Shown here: positions 8,155 through 16,101 of the stretch, piece by piece
How the letters are laid out: every line of letters starts with the position of its first letter
Numbering within the stretch: the stretch's first letter is position 1
Assembly (NCBI RefSeq): GCF_008271695.1
Contig: NZ_VKKY01000001.1
Span: 1,730,589-1,794,588, forward strand
Reading direction: 5' to 3'
DNA length: 64,000 nucleotides
DNA from: Rufibacter hautae
GTDB taxonomy: Bacteria; Bacteroidota; Bacteroidia; Cytophagales; Hymenobacteraceae
Made by a program: the position numbers and the translations under genes
The notes under the pieces: model-generated
Seen by the model: the letters and a program-made list of their open reading frames with translations, nothing else
What the model was told of the DNA's origin: nothing
Databases searched by the model: none

Positions 8155-9033
8155 ATGGGAAACAGATATACCATGCGCATCACCTTACTTTTTGCCTTCC
8201 TCACCTTTGGGTTAGTTTTTCAAACTTCTGCGCAGGTCAACAGAACCAAAATTGCTGTCATGGGCTCAGACCATTTGGCCCAAATCTACCGAAAAGATAA
8301 CCCGCATACTGATGTACTAAGCCCGTCGGGGCAGAAAGCTATAAAGGAACTCACTGCTTTAGCAGCCAAGTATGCCCCTGATATGATTCTGGTGGAAGTG
8401 CTTCCCGAAAGACAGCGTGAGATAGATAGCCTGTACGCGCTTTACCTGCAAGACAAACTGAACTTTGAAACTCTGGAGAATGGCCGTAGCGAGGTCTACC
8501 AGATTGCTTTCAGGCTGGGCAAACAACTGAACCTGAAACGCATTGTATGCGCCAATGCTCCAGGCGGTACCTCGCAGGGAATCCTGGCCAACGGCGAGAA
8601 CATAGAGCTTTATAACAACGAAATAGCAGCCTTACGCCAGATAGTAAGTAAACTGAGCACCGGCTTGCAAAAAGGCACGCTTTCCCTCAGGCAGTATCAA
8701 GCCTCCCTGAACCAACCCGAACTTTATAATCTAGTCTACCGCGTGCGTTACATTGTTCCCGCGCGGGTGGTAAATGGCACCTTCAAAAACCCAGATGCTA
8801 TGGTAGACACGGCCTTTGTGAATCCTAAATACATTGGGGCTGAACTCACCTCGGTATTCAAAAACCGAGATTACAAGATATACTCCAACCTGGCCACTGC
8901 CCAATTGAAAGAGAAGCCCAAACGCATGCTACTTATTATAGGCGCGGCGCACATCGGTTCCCTGCACAGTATCCTGCAAGACGACTCAGCTTTTGAATTG
9001 GTACCTGCGAATACATTTTTGGGAAAGAAGTAG
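8155..9033 (+). CDS. Secreted DUF5694-family protein
   Basis: The 292-residue product has a signal peptide ('ITLLFAFLTFGLVFQTSAQ') and the pattern I associate with DUF5694: 'KIAVMGSDHL', 'DVLSPSGQKAIKELTALAAKYAPDMILVEVLPERQREIDSLYALY', then 'GRSEVYQIAFRLGKQLNLKRIVCAN' and a C-terminal 'MLLIIGAAHIGSLHSIL'. The last element and the 'vE.LPERQ' segment recall TraB/ChaN-like hydrolase folds, so an enzymatic role is possible but unproven. The ATG at 8155 (or 8173) is chosen because the promoter-like TAGATTTG lies downstream of the longer in-frame start at 8059. Confidence 0.8.
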   Translation: MGNRYTMRITLLFAFLTFGLVFQTSAQVNRTKIAVMGSDHLAQIYRKDNPHTDVLSPSGQKAIKELTALAAKYAPDMILVEVLPERQREIDSLYALYLQDKLNFETLENGRSEVYQIAFRLGKQLNLKRIVCANAPGGTSQGILANGENIELYNNEIAALRQIVSKLSTGLQKGTLSLRQYQASLNQPELYNLVYRVRYIVPARVVNGTFKNPDAMVDTAFVNPKYIGAELTSVFKNRDYKIYSNLATAQLKEKPKRMLLIIGAAHIGSLHSILQDDSAFELVPANTFLGKK

Positions 9034-9085
9034 AACGCACGCCATTGTTTTGCAGAAATCCACTTCCAGCCTAATAGCGGGATTT

Positions 9086-9124
9086 CTGTTTTCAGGCATG
9101 TTTTGAAAAAAGGAACCAGAAACG
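9086..9124. repeat. Dispersed palindrome family A, divergent copy
   Basis: CTGTTTTCAGGCATGTTTTG followed by GGAACCAGAAACGG. It is less regular than other copies and lies between the DUF5694 and cupin genes. Confidence 0.4.
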
Positions 9125-9255
9125 GTTAGCCAATTCCTTTGCAGCCTCACAGTTTCACCGCTGCCTACCTCAAGGTGTCACCTCAGAAGTCACCTATGGC
9201 CTAAGGAACGCAATGATTGCTTTGGTTTGAACACAGGAATTATTGATGCCCTAAC

Positions 9256-9666
9256 TTACTCGTCTGCTTTGGGCAGTAGCCGATGGTGGTGGAAGGTTTC
9301 CATTCCTAGCCGGCTTAAGGTGTCTTTCTCGAAATCGAACTCAATCAAGACGGCAGGCTCGTTCCCTACTACCCAGCCATCGTGCCCGGGTTCTATGGCT
9401 ACTACCTGCGGCGCCACGAAGTCTTCGGTGATGCCATCGGCGTACAAAATCTGGAGGTGCCCCTTGGCCAGGAAACCCAGGTGGGCGTGCATGCAAAGAT
9501 CAGTGCCCACAATCTGCTTCATGTGGGTAGACCACTTAAAGCCCGGCGGATACACCACCCGCTTTACCCGTGAATCACCCGTCCGTACAAAGTCCATCAG
9601 AACGCCTCCTACCTCGCGGTGCTCAGCCCCTGGCATGGGTGCCAATAGTGTATCTGTTGTTTCCAT
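9256..9666 (-). CDS. Cupin-domain protein
   Basis: The 136-residue product is a single small beta-barrel with the cupin pattern: 'RVVYPPGFKWSTHMKQIVGT', then 'CMHAHLGFLAKGHLQILYADGI', 'IEPGHDGWVVGNEPAVLIEFDF'. Histidines in 'MHAH', 'PGHDGW' and the C-terminal 'FHHHR' could bind metal, though the classical G(X)5HXH spacing is not exact. There is no signal peptide, so it is probably cytoplasmic. It is oriented against its neighbours on both sides and appears to stand alone; the ligand is unknown. Confidence 0.8.
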   Translation of the reverse strand: METTDTLLAPMPGAEHREVGGVLMDFVRTGDSRVKRVVYPPGFKWSTHMKQIVGTDLCMHAHLGFLAKGHLQILYADGITEDFVAPQVVAIEPGHDGWVVGNEPAVLIEFDFEKDTLSRLGMETFHHHRLLPKADE

Positions 9667-10002
9667 AGTATTATTTCTTGAAGGTGTGGGAAAGCATATT
9701 GTCTTGAAGCAGTACCTAGTTGCAAACTTGTAGCGCTTGCCGCAGTTTCTACTTTAAGGTAAGCTTTTATTAGTGAATCCTTTACAAGCGCGATCAAATT
9801 TTTCTCTCGCTATGCAGCTGTAACCTAGCTGGGCTTTACTTTCACCCTTACATTATTTGAGCAATTAGTACCCTTGAATGAAGTGGAGACTTTTAGATTT
9901 AGGCCTAGTTTTCAGAAATCGGGGCAAAACCATAAAGCTAATTGCAGCATATTAGGTGAGTTATTTCCAAATTGTCTACTTTCAGGCCAAGAAAACTCCG
10001 TT
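9667..10002. other. Gene-free spacer between cupin and HNH genes
   Basis: Contains the divergent upstream regions of both genes and one minus-oriented family A palindrome (9898-9931). No other structure seen. Confidence 0.5.
9898..9931 (-). repeat. Dispersed palindrome family A, reversed copy
   Basis: Read on the minus strand it gives GATTTCTGAAAACTAGGCC, matching the plus-strand copies. This is one of the few reverse-oriented members. Confidence 0.6.
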
Positions 10003-10959
10003 ATGCCTGCTTCGCCGGAAGGTTTAAAACATTACCTCCAGAAATTTACCCGCCTCCGCCAGGGTGGAACCAAATACGGTCCAGCTCCCCATAAACCTGT
10101 TCTGCTGCTGAGCATCATAGAACAGTTTGAGAAAGGCGAGATCCATAAGAATAAGGTCTTTATCTCCCCAGAGCTAGTAGGCGTTTTCAAAGAGAATTTC
10201 GCATTGTTGGTTACCACTGGCCATAACTCAGATTTCTTCCTACCATTCTATTATTTGACTAGCGAGGGCTTTTGGTTTGTTAAGACATTACCTGGCAAAG
10301 AATTGAATGCTCACGTCAAGAGCTTCAACGTACTTAATGGATTAGTGGATTTCGCTTATCTATCCGAAGACCTCTACACGCTTCTTCAGGCTCCAGAGAC
10401 AAGAAACGTACTGAAAAGCGCTTTGCTGCAACGCTACTTTCCTGCCAGCGCTCCCCAATACCAACAGGCGAAAAAATATGGCGGCTATCTCCATAATCTG
10501 GAAAAATATATCCTGAACGAGGACACTGCCATCTACACCCCAGTTCAGCAACCAATACCTGACGAGGAACAGGTATTTGTGAGAGGCGGCTTGTTCAAGA
10601 AGTTGGTACCGCAGGTTTATAACTTCACCTGCTGTATCACCGGCATGCGCCTTAGTTCTCTGCATGGGTTTTCTATGATAGACGCCTGCCATATTGTGCC
10701 TTTCAGCCGAAGCAACGATGACCGTGTCACCAACGGGTTGGCCTTGTGTCCCAATCTGCACAGAGCCTTCGACCGGGGCTTGATTACCGTAGATACGCAG
10801 CTGAAAGTAGTGGTTTCTCCCACCATTGCCGAAGATGAGGAGAATGCTTATGCTTTGAGGAAACTTGAAGGAAAGCGATTGAATTTACCGTTTGGGGCAA
10901 TTCATTATCCAGCACCCGAAAATCTGACATGGCACCGGGAGAAGGTGTTTAAGGGATGA
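10003..10959 (+). CDS. HNH endonuclease with ScoMcrA-like DNA sulfur-binding N-terminus
   Basis: Residues about 10-95 read 'LQKFTRLRQGG', 'APHKPVLLLSIIEQFEKGEI' and 'FLPFYYLTSEGFWFV', the pattern of the N-terminal domain of ScoMcrA-type restriction enzymes that bind phosphorothioated DNA (typically RAPHKPLLLL ... YPFWRL..DGLWEV). Residues about 205-265 are an HNH nuclease: a CC pair at 210-211, His230 in 'DACHIVPF', Asn244 and His253 in 'NGLALCPNLHRAF'. The predicted role is a type IV-like restriction nuclease. Start ATG 10003 is chosen because the longer frame runs through a family A palindrome. No dnd or ssp modification genes are in the window. It ends by overlapping the next HNH gene tail to tail by 11 bp. 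Confidence 0.8.
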   Translation: MPASPEGLKHYLQKFTRLRQGGTKYGPAPHKPVLLLSIIEQFEKGEIHKNKVFISPELVGVFKENFALLVTTGHNSDFFLPFYYLTSEGFWFVKTLPGKELNAHVKSFNVLNGLVDFAYLSEDLYTLLQAPETRNVLKSALLQRYFPASAPQYQQAKKYGGYLHNLEKYILNEDTAIYTPVQQPIPDEEQVFVRGGLFKKLVPQVYNFTCCITGMRLSSLHGFSMIDACHIVPFSRSNDDRVTNGLALCPNLHRAFDRGLITVDTQLKVVVSPTIAEDEENAYALRKLEGKRLNLPFGAIHYPAPENLTWHREKVFKG

Positions 10960-11722
10960 ACCTTTCACTATAGTGGTACTCCAGGAAACCTCTGTCTGGC
11001 AAGAACCTAGAAGGCAGAATTATTTTAGCCTTGTTATACTTTAGAAAGAAATCATCTGCATAATCAACCTCTTCCTTTCCAACAACAGAAGAAGATATTC
11101 TAACAACATAATCTGGAGTAATGGTAAGAATACCAGCTTCAAAAGCTTTGTCATGCAAGGCATTCATGGCCAATCCATTTCTTGGATTAAGTCGGTTCTT
11201 TTCATCAATTCCCCACGGTCTAATATGACCAGCTACTAGAAGGGCCGGAATCTGTATGCCTGTTATACAGCAGGTAGAATTATAGGCCGCCAGCACCGTC
11301 CGCCTGAAAACAGATTGGTTTACTCGTACCTTGACTATTTGCTCCCGCACTCTTCCTTCTTTTGGAAGTTCTGCTTCATCAATCTGATGGATGTTCTCTA
11401 GTGTTGAATTTTCAAACTTGGACCGCAACTTTTCACTCTCATAAGGAAGATCATTCCAATTACTAGTGAATTGATTCCAAACCTCCCTATCTAGTTTGCT
11501 TGTGTTCTTGGCGCCCTTTATGCCTCTCTCCTGCAAACTTGGATTTAAGCTTGCGAAATTTACCAACTTGTAAGCAACAGAATTACTTGTTCTTCCGATC
11601 AATTCTGCTAACCTAACTACTTCTGGATTATTCCTATGAAGTTTACCAAAGGGTAATTTACAGTACAGATTGATAGCCAATAACAATTCTTCCCTAGTCC
11701 AAAGGCTCTGGCCTTTTTTCAT
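10949..11722 (-). CDS. HNH endonuclease (putative restriction enzyme)
   Basis: The 257-residue product has a widely distributed N-terminus, 'LWTREELLLAINLYCKLPFGKLH' with 'LAELIGRTSNSVAYKLVNFASLNPSLQERGIKG', which looks like a DNA-binding helical module. A C-terminal HNH domain follows: Cys151-Cys152 in 'STCCITG', His166 in 'AGHIRPW', Asn182 and His190 in 'RNGLAMNALHDKAF'. Its HNH core is clearly paralogous to that of the convergent gene, but its N-terminus differs. No methyltransferase is nearby. The stop lies inside the 3' end of the opposite HNH gene. Confidence 0.85.
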   Translation of the reverse strand: MKKGQSLWTREELLLAINLYCKLPFGKLHRNNPEVVRLAELIGRTSNSVAYKLVNFASLNPSLQERGIKGAKNTSKLDREVWNQFTSNWNDLPYESEKLRSKFENSTLENIHQIDEAELPKEGRVREQIVKVRVNQSVFRRTVLAAYNSTCCITGIQIPALLVAGHIRPWGIDEKNRLNPRNGLAMNALHDKAFEAGILTITPDYVVRISSSVVGKEEVDYADDFFLKYNKAKIILPSRFLPDRGFLEYHYSERFIP

Positions 11723-11800
11723 AAATTAGGAATTTTATCAAAATCAGAAAAGACAAGTAGCTGTTTCTTGCCTCCTATCCTCAAACCAGCCCCGAAACAC

Positions 11801-12943
11801 CTACAACAGCAACGTGTCTACCCTGTGCGCGTGGACCATCATCTCGCAGGGTGACCAGCTGAAGATGGTGAAGCGGCCGTCTTGGGAGGCGACCAGGGCG
11901 GTGGCGTTGCGCTGGTCATGCACGAACTGGGCGGCGGAGAGGTGGCGGGTGCCGCCGTTGTTGCTGGGGTGGATAATGATGGGCTCATTCCCCAGCACCG
12001 GCTCGGTGAGGGCAATCTGCTCCACCAATTCATTGCTGTCTGAGCGGATGATCTTCACCCCGAAGGCCAACAACTCATGCTGGTCATTGATTATGGTGGC
12101 GCCGTCTACCGCCGTAAGCCCCGCCAGGCCGTCAATCTCCCGGCGCAGGGCGCCTTGCCAGATGCTGCGGCTCCGGTCTTCCTTCTCCTGGCGCATGAGC
12201 TCGGCCAGGGCTGAAAAAGCCGGCGAGATGGCGTACTGCACCGGGTGCAGAATGGACTGCTGCCAGGTATCGGAACCGGTGGGCACCACCAGCAGCGTAC
12301 CACCTCTACCGTGCGCCCGCATGGACACCGCCAGCTGCACCAGGATGTTCACCGAGTCGTCCCAGGTGGAGGGGGCGTTGAACCCTAGCAGGGAGGTCAG
12401 CACCTCAGGGCAATCGGGCAGGCTGTCGTTGCGCTCATCTATGAACTTGATCACATCGCCTTTGAGTACGGCCACGTTGGCGAACTTCCCAAACCCGCGG
12501 GACCGCCGATGCTTCACCACCAGCAAACCCGGCTCAGACACATCCAGCACAAAGCAGAAACTCAGGATTTCGCGGGTAGTGCCCCACATGTATAGCTCAC
12601 CATGCTCTTTCCAAACGCCTATATGGATTCCGGGCCGCTCCACGCCGGGAGCCAGCTTGGTGAGGTTAGGACTGGTTAATGGAAGCCGTTGGGCAAACAA
12701 GAGCGGCTTCACGGCTTGGTCTGGGGGCAAGAAGGCCAGGGAGATGCGGGGCGACTGCCCTTCTTCTTTTCTGAGGCTGGCCCAGAAAGCGGCATCAATC
12801 AAGGCCTCAATCACCTTTACCGAGGGCGTAGGCGCCAGGTTCAACTCTCCACGCTCCTGGGCCTCAGTAAGGTGGTGGGCAAAATGAGCTTCAATGGCTG
12901 GCGCTACGGTTTTGGCCGCAGCATAGGTGGTCTTACGGATCAT
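11801..12943 (-). CDS. Diadenylate-cyclase-like protein with putative DACNV sensor domain
   Basis: The C-terminal third resembles a DisA_N/DAC cyclase domain: 'DGATIINDQHELLAFGVKI' (DGA at 280-282) and 'GGTRHLSAAQFVHDQRNATALVASQDGRFTIFS' (GTRH at 331-334). The canonical RHR motif reads RHL here. The preceding region ('PGIHIGVWKEHGELYMWGTTREILSFCFVLDV', 'GRGGTLLVVPTGSDTW') fits the putative sensor domain that NCBI calls DACNV. Predicted role: sensing, and possibly making, a cyclic dinucleotide in the cytoplasm. There is no signal peptide. The frame opens at 13027; the ATG at 12943 is favoured but the start is uncertain. It stands alone on the minus strand between nuclease genes. Confidence 0.7.
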   Translation of the reverse strand: MIRKTTYAAAKTVAPAIEAHFAHHLTEAQERGELNLAPTPSVKVIEALIDAAFWASLRKEEGQSPRISLAFLPPDQAVKPLLFAQRLPLTSPNLTKLAPGVERPGIHIGVWKEHGELYMWGTTREILSFCFVLDVSEPGLLVVKHRRSRGFGKFANVAVLKGDVIKFIDERNDSLPDCPEVLTSLLGFNAPSTWDDSVNILVQLAVSMRAHGRGGTLLVVPTGSDTWQQSILHPVQYAISPAFSALAELMRQEKEDRSRSIWQGALRREIDGLAGLTAVDGATIINDQHELLAFGVKIIRSDSNELVEQIALTEPVLGNEPIIIHPSNNGGTRHLSAAQFVHDQRNATALVASQDGRFTIFSWSPCEMMVHAHRVDTLLL

Positions 12944-13362
12944 GCAATCTGAATGGTCAATGGTAGGTGAAGCTGCGGGAAGGACTTGCCCAGTGGTTTT
13001 ACAGGCATTATTGGCCTGGTTGCCCATGGGAATGGACCGCCCCGGTTTCAGAATCTAACTTACATTTTGTTTCGCTGTGTACAAGCCCCCAATACAATTT
13101 GTTTCACCGGGCTCAGATACCAGATTACCAGGATAAAGCACCCTACCGGCAGGCGGTTCGCTTCTACCCTCCTGGCACCTCCTTGTTTTCAGCTCGATTT
13201 TCCGAAAACACCGGTAAAACCCATCCGCCGTGCTTTTCTGGCCTGCAGTTGCGTTTACGATTATTTAACATGAATTATTCCTATCCAAGTACTTGCAAGC
13301 AGCGCATTGCACGCTATCTTGCTTTAAATAATCAAACTGCCCATCAAACAAAACAGTCCCTC
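12944..13362. other. Gene-free spacer upstream of the secreted nuclease
   Basis: Holds the divergent start regions of the DAC-like and nuclease genes and one family A palindrome (13183-13221). Long frames here are upstream extensions without coding character. Confidence 0.5.
13183..13221 (+). repeat. Dispersed palindrome family A copy
   Basis: TTGTTTTCAGCTCGATTTTC then CGAAAACACCGGTAAAACC, in the leader region of the nuclease gene. Confidence 0.6.
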
Positions 13363-14235
13363 ATGAAGAATTTGTACCGTTCCCTGCTCCTGGCCCTCAC
13401 TCTGGGCGTTGCCGCTTCCTGTTCCGTGGAAGACGTGGCGCCCAATCAGCCCCTGAGCCACACCTCTACCGACAGCGCTACTGCCACCCAAGACAGCCAC
13501 CTGGCCATGGGCAATCCCAGTTCGGCCGGCACCAGTTACAGCAACTACCTGGTGAGCAAACCACAGTTTGTCCTATCTTACAACAGCTACCGGGGTACGC
13601 CTAACTGGGTGAGTTGGCACCTGAGCAGCGCCTGGGTAGGCAGCACTCCCCGCCAGGATGATTTCCGGGCCGATACCTCGCTCCCCAGCGCCTTCTACAA
13701 AGTACAGACCTCAGACTACACCGGCAGCGGCTTTGACCGGGGCCACAACTGCCCCTCGGCAGACCGCACCCTTACCGTCGCTGACAACTCTGCCACGTTC
13801 CTGATGTCTAACATGATTCCGCAGGCTGGGCCTAACAACCAACAGACCTGGGCTGGTTTAGAGAACTACTGCCGCACCTTGATTAACGCCGGAAACGAGT
13901 TGTACATTATCATGGGAAGCTACGGCGTGGGCGGCACCGGGCTCAACGGGTACAAAGAAACCATTGCCGCCGGCAAAGTAACCGTTCCCAACCGCATCTG
14001 GAAAGTGATTGTGGTGTTGCCCAACGGCTCCGGTGACGTAAGCCGCGTCACTTCCAGCACCCGCGTCATTGCCGTGAACACCCCTAACACCACCAGCATC
14101 AGCAGCACCTGGGGCACGTACCGCACCACCGTTGATGCCATTGAGGCGGCCACGGGCTATAACATCCTCTCCAACGTGCCGGCCACCATCCAGAGTACCA
14201 TTGAGGCCCGCGTAGACAGCGGCCCAACGCAGTAA
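13363..14235 (+). CDS. Exported DNA/RNA non-specific endonuclease (NucA/NUC1 family), lipoprotein
   Basis: The 290-residue product has a lipoprotein signal with lipobox AASC (Cys20), then a low-complexity linker to about residue 55. The betabetaalpha-metal nuclease domain shows the catalytic DRGH at 125-128 ('GFDRGHNCPSADRT') and the metal-site segment 'SNMIPQAGPNNQQTWAGLE' at about 149-167 (Asn159 the likely metal ligand). Such enzymes cut DNA and RNA with Mg2+, here probably anchored in the cell envelope. ATG 13363 is chosen because the signal peptide follows at once; the longer frame from 12967 has no support. A NuiA-type inhibitor gene lies 203 bp downstream in the same direction. Confidence 0.9.
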   Translation: MKNLYRSLLLALTLGVAASCSVEDVAPNQPLSHTSTDSATATQDSHLAMGNPSSAGTSYSNYLVSKPQFVLSYNSYRGTPNWVSWHLSSAWVGSTPRQDDFRADTSLPSAFYKVQTSDYTGSGFDRGHNCPSADRTLTVADNSATFLMSNMIPQAGPNNQQTWAGLENYCRTLINAGNELYIIMGSYGVGGTGLNGYKETIAAGKVTVPNRIWKVIVVLPNGSGDVSRVTSSTRVIAVNTPNTTSISSTWGTYRTTVDAIEAATGYNILSNVPATIQSTIEARVDSGPTQ

Positions 14236-14295
14236 ATCTCTCCTTCATCTGGGAGACGAAAAAGCCGTGACGCCGGGTGAAACTTACCTGGTAAA

Positions 14296-14382
14296 AAGAA
14301 AGGATTTTGCGCGTGAACCTATGCAGCTTTTTACCGCTGCGGCCGTTCAAGCCCAAGATCCTTTCTTGTATCAGGCGCAAAA
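14296..14382 (+). promoter_or_regulatory. Inverted repeat between nuclease and inhibitor genes
   Basis: AAGAAAGGAT (14296-14305) and ATCCTTTCTT (14358-14367) are perfect complements, and TTTTGCGC/GCGCAAAA next to them repeats the symmetry in part. The structure could set the ratio of nuclease to inhibitor transcript or protein. No T-run follows, so it is not a standard terminator. Confidence 0.4.
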
Positions 14383-14438
14383 CGATAGAAGTGCTCGTAT
14401 CTGCCGCTGTGCGGCTAAAAATTTAAAGGTATAAATTG

Positions 14439-14831
14439 ATGTCTACACTCCTCCAGGAACTAGAGCAGGCGGCCCAGGGCTTGCTGTTCATCAGCGAAAG
14501 CGAGTCTCCCTTAGAGCCTTTCACGTTGCCTGCCGGTACCTCCGCCCAAACCCCGGCTGATTTTCTACATGCCCTGGGCAAGCCAGACCAGCCGGTGGAA
14601 GAGGTAACCCTTGCTTACTTCTTCCGGAACATGGTGCGCACTTCCCCTGAGCAGGACTTGGCGCAGCAAGCCACAGCCCAACGGTTTATGGCCTTGCAAG
14701 GCTGGCTGGAAACTCATTTGCAGAAAGTACGGGTGTACCGCGTGGGGCAAGTACAGGTACAGGCTTATACCCTGGGGAAAACCCCAGACGGATTGTGGCT
14801 GGGACTGAAAACCACGCTGGTAGAAACGTAA
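14439..14831 (+). CDS. NuiA-type inhibitor of NucA-family nuclease
   Basis: The 130-residue protein matches the Anabaena nuclease A inhibitor NuiA over its whole length as I remember it: start 'LLQELEQAAQGLLFISESESPLEPF', middle 'GKPDQPVEEVTLAYFF', 'LETHLQKVRVYRVGQVQVQAYTLGKTPDGLWLGLKT', and the same C-terminal end VET. NuiA binds and blocks the NucA active site with 1:1 stoichiometry. Its location directly after a NucA-type nuclease makes the assignment strong. It has no signal peptide, so it is expected in the cytoplasm, guarding against nuclease that is not yet exported. A TTG at 14436 is an alternative start one codon earlier. Confidence 0.88.
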   Translation: MSTLLQELEQAAQGLLFISESESPLEPFTLPAGTSAQTPADFLHALGKPDQPVEEVTLAYFFRNMVRTSPEQDLAQQATAQRFMALQGWLETHLQKVRVYRVGQVQVQAYTLGKTPDGLWLGLKTTLVET

Positions 14832-14841
14832 ACCCGCGGCC

Positions 14842-15108
14842 CTAAGGCAGCAATTCTTGTACAAGTTTGTCCATAGAGGAAGTTTTGAGGTACGGTTCCA
14901 GTTGCGCCTGTGAGGTAAACGTCCTGATCATGCCAATGCTGCCGCAATGCTCCAGGAGCCAGACCTCGGCGTAAAAGGTCCCCATAAAATATAGACTGAT
15001 GTGGCACCAACCCTTGAGGCGGGCGTGCAGATACCTTCCGGTGCTTTGCACACAATTGATTTGCTCTGTCAGGGGTAGTTGGCTGAACTCCTTCACTTTT
15101 ATTTCCAT
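14842..15108 (-). CDS. Small hypothetical protein (88 aa)
   Basis: The product 'MEIKVKEFSQLPLTEQINCVQSTGRYLHARLKG' onward has a normal amino-acid mix for this genome, with an N-terminal helix and a possible beta-sheet ('ISLYFMGTFYAEVWLLE'). It has no signal peptide, no membrane helix and three cysteines. I do not recognise the family. It converges on the inhibitor gene with only 10 bp between the stops. Considered real because both the ATG and the frame have good codon use. Confidence 0.65.
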   Translation of the reverse strand: MEIKVKEFSQLPLTEQINCVQSTGRYLHARLKGWCHISLYFMGTFYAEVWLLEHCGSIGMIRTFTSQAQLEPYLKTSSMDKLVQELLP

Positions 15109-15422
15109 CTCTGCGTGGCCTTTATTGTAGTCTCATACGCTCCAGAAGACTGCTTTAGTGCTTAAGGTAGCGTTTTTTTATTTTTCTGCGGCGTAGAAAG
15201 GGCCCTAATCTTTTCACCTTTTGTAGAGAAGGGGCTGCGCCGTCAAAGCAATCAGGCTAATCTCTGCCTCTTCCCTAGCGCTCCGGCACCTGCTCAAGAC
15301 AAGCACCCGGCTTGTAATGGGCTTTCGGGTCCTCAGAAATTAACTTAGAAACTAGAACGCAGGCGTTTAGCACTTGGTTTGTCTCTACTTTTATTATTTA
15401 ATCTTCTTCTTTACTAGGTACT

Positions 15423-15460
15423 ATTTTAAGCACATTTCCCTGAAAACAACCCCAAAACAT
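15423..15460 (+). repeat. Dispersed palindrome family A copy
   Basis: ATTTTAAGCACATTTCC then CTGAAAACAACCCCAAAACAT. Confidence 0.6.
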
Positions 15461-15473
15461 GCCCTGTCCCGAA

Positions 15474-15504
15474 GCAGATTTCATGGAAAAGACCCGGCAG
15501 AAAC
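15474..15504 (+). repeat. Dispersed palindrome family A, partial copy
   Basis: GCAGATTTCATGGAAAAGACC and GCAGAAAC; the left outer arm is missing. It lies 14 bp from the previous copy. Confidence 0.45.
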
Positions 15505-15509
15505 TCTTT

Positions 15510-16100
15510 CTACAGGCGCATCTTAGCGCCCAGGGCCAGATGGAATATCTTGGCGGGGTTCAGGTAACGCGGGTTCTGCACGTACGAGATGAGGTATTCG
15601 CCCATGGTTCCCATCTCATAGTAGCCGCTGAAGCGGTTCAGTTTCTCTATCCTGGTGAGGTTCACCTGGCCACCCACAAAAAAGTACAGGTGGAGCGCGG
15701 TGGAAAACCGGTAATATCTGTTGGGGTACCGGCTGAGATGCCGCTCTGAGGCGAAGTACTCATCCCCGAAGGTATAGCTCAGTTGCACACCGGTGGTCAC
15801 CGGATACCAGTCCACTTTCTCAATCTTCACGGGTTTGGTTGCCAGCAGCGAAGATTTCAGGGCAACGGTCAGCAGGTGGTCTCCGCCAACCTTTTTGGGC
15901 AGGTACCCAAAAGACAAGTCCGTCTCCAGTTTCCGGTTGAAAGACTGCCTTCCCACGCCCACCGACACCAAGCCAATATCGCCGGCAAACTGGGTTTTCA
16001 CGTAGTACGGCGACAGTTCTTGTGCCGGAGATTGCCCTTTACTGGGAAAAGCCCCTAGAAGCAGCCCCAGCCCTAACAGGAATTGCGTAAAGCGTTTCAT
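15510..16100 (-). CDS. Outer-membrane-like secreted protein of unknown function
   Basis: The 196-residue product has a signal peptide ('FTQFLLGLGLLLGAFPSKGQ') followed by alternating amphipathic strands ('FSTALHLYFFVGGQVNL', 'IFHLALGAKMRL') typical of small beta-barrels or lipocalin-like outer-membrane proteins of Bacteroidota. It ends in an aromatic/hydrophobic-basic C-terminus. Its start lies 1 bp after the stop of the metallophosphoesterase gene, so the two are one operon and may act together at the cell surface. I do not recognise a named family. Confidence 0.75.
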   Translation of the reverse strand: MKRFTQFLLGLGLLLGAFPSKGQSPAQELSPYYVKTQFAGDIGLVSVGVGRQSFNRKLETDLSFGYLPKKVGGDHLLTVALKSSLLATKPVKIEKVDWYPVTTGVQLSYTFGDEYFASERHLSRYPNRYYRFSTALHLYFFVGGQVNLTRIEKLNRFSGYYEMGTMGEYLISYVQNPRYLNPAKIFHLALGAKMRL

Positions 16101-16101
16101 C

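Larger units (their letters stand above)
15109..15509. other. Gene-free spacer with two family A palindromes
   Basis: Apart from the copies at 15423-15460 and 15474-15504 and the start region of the 88-residue gene, I see no conserved signal. Confidence 0.5.
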
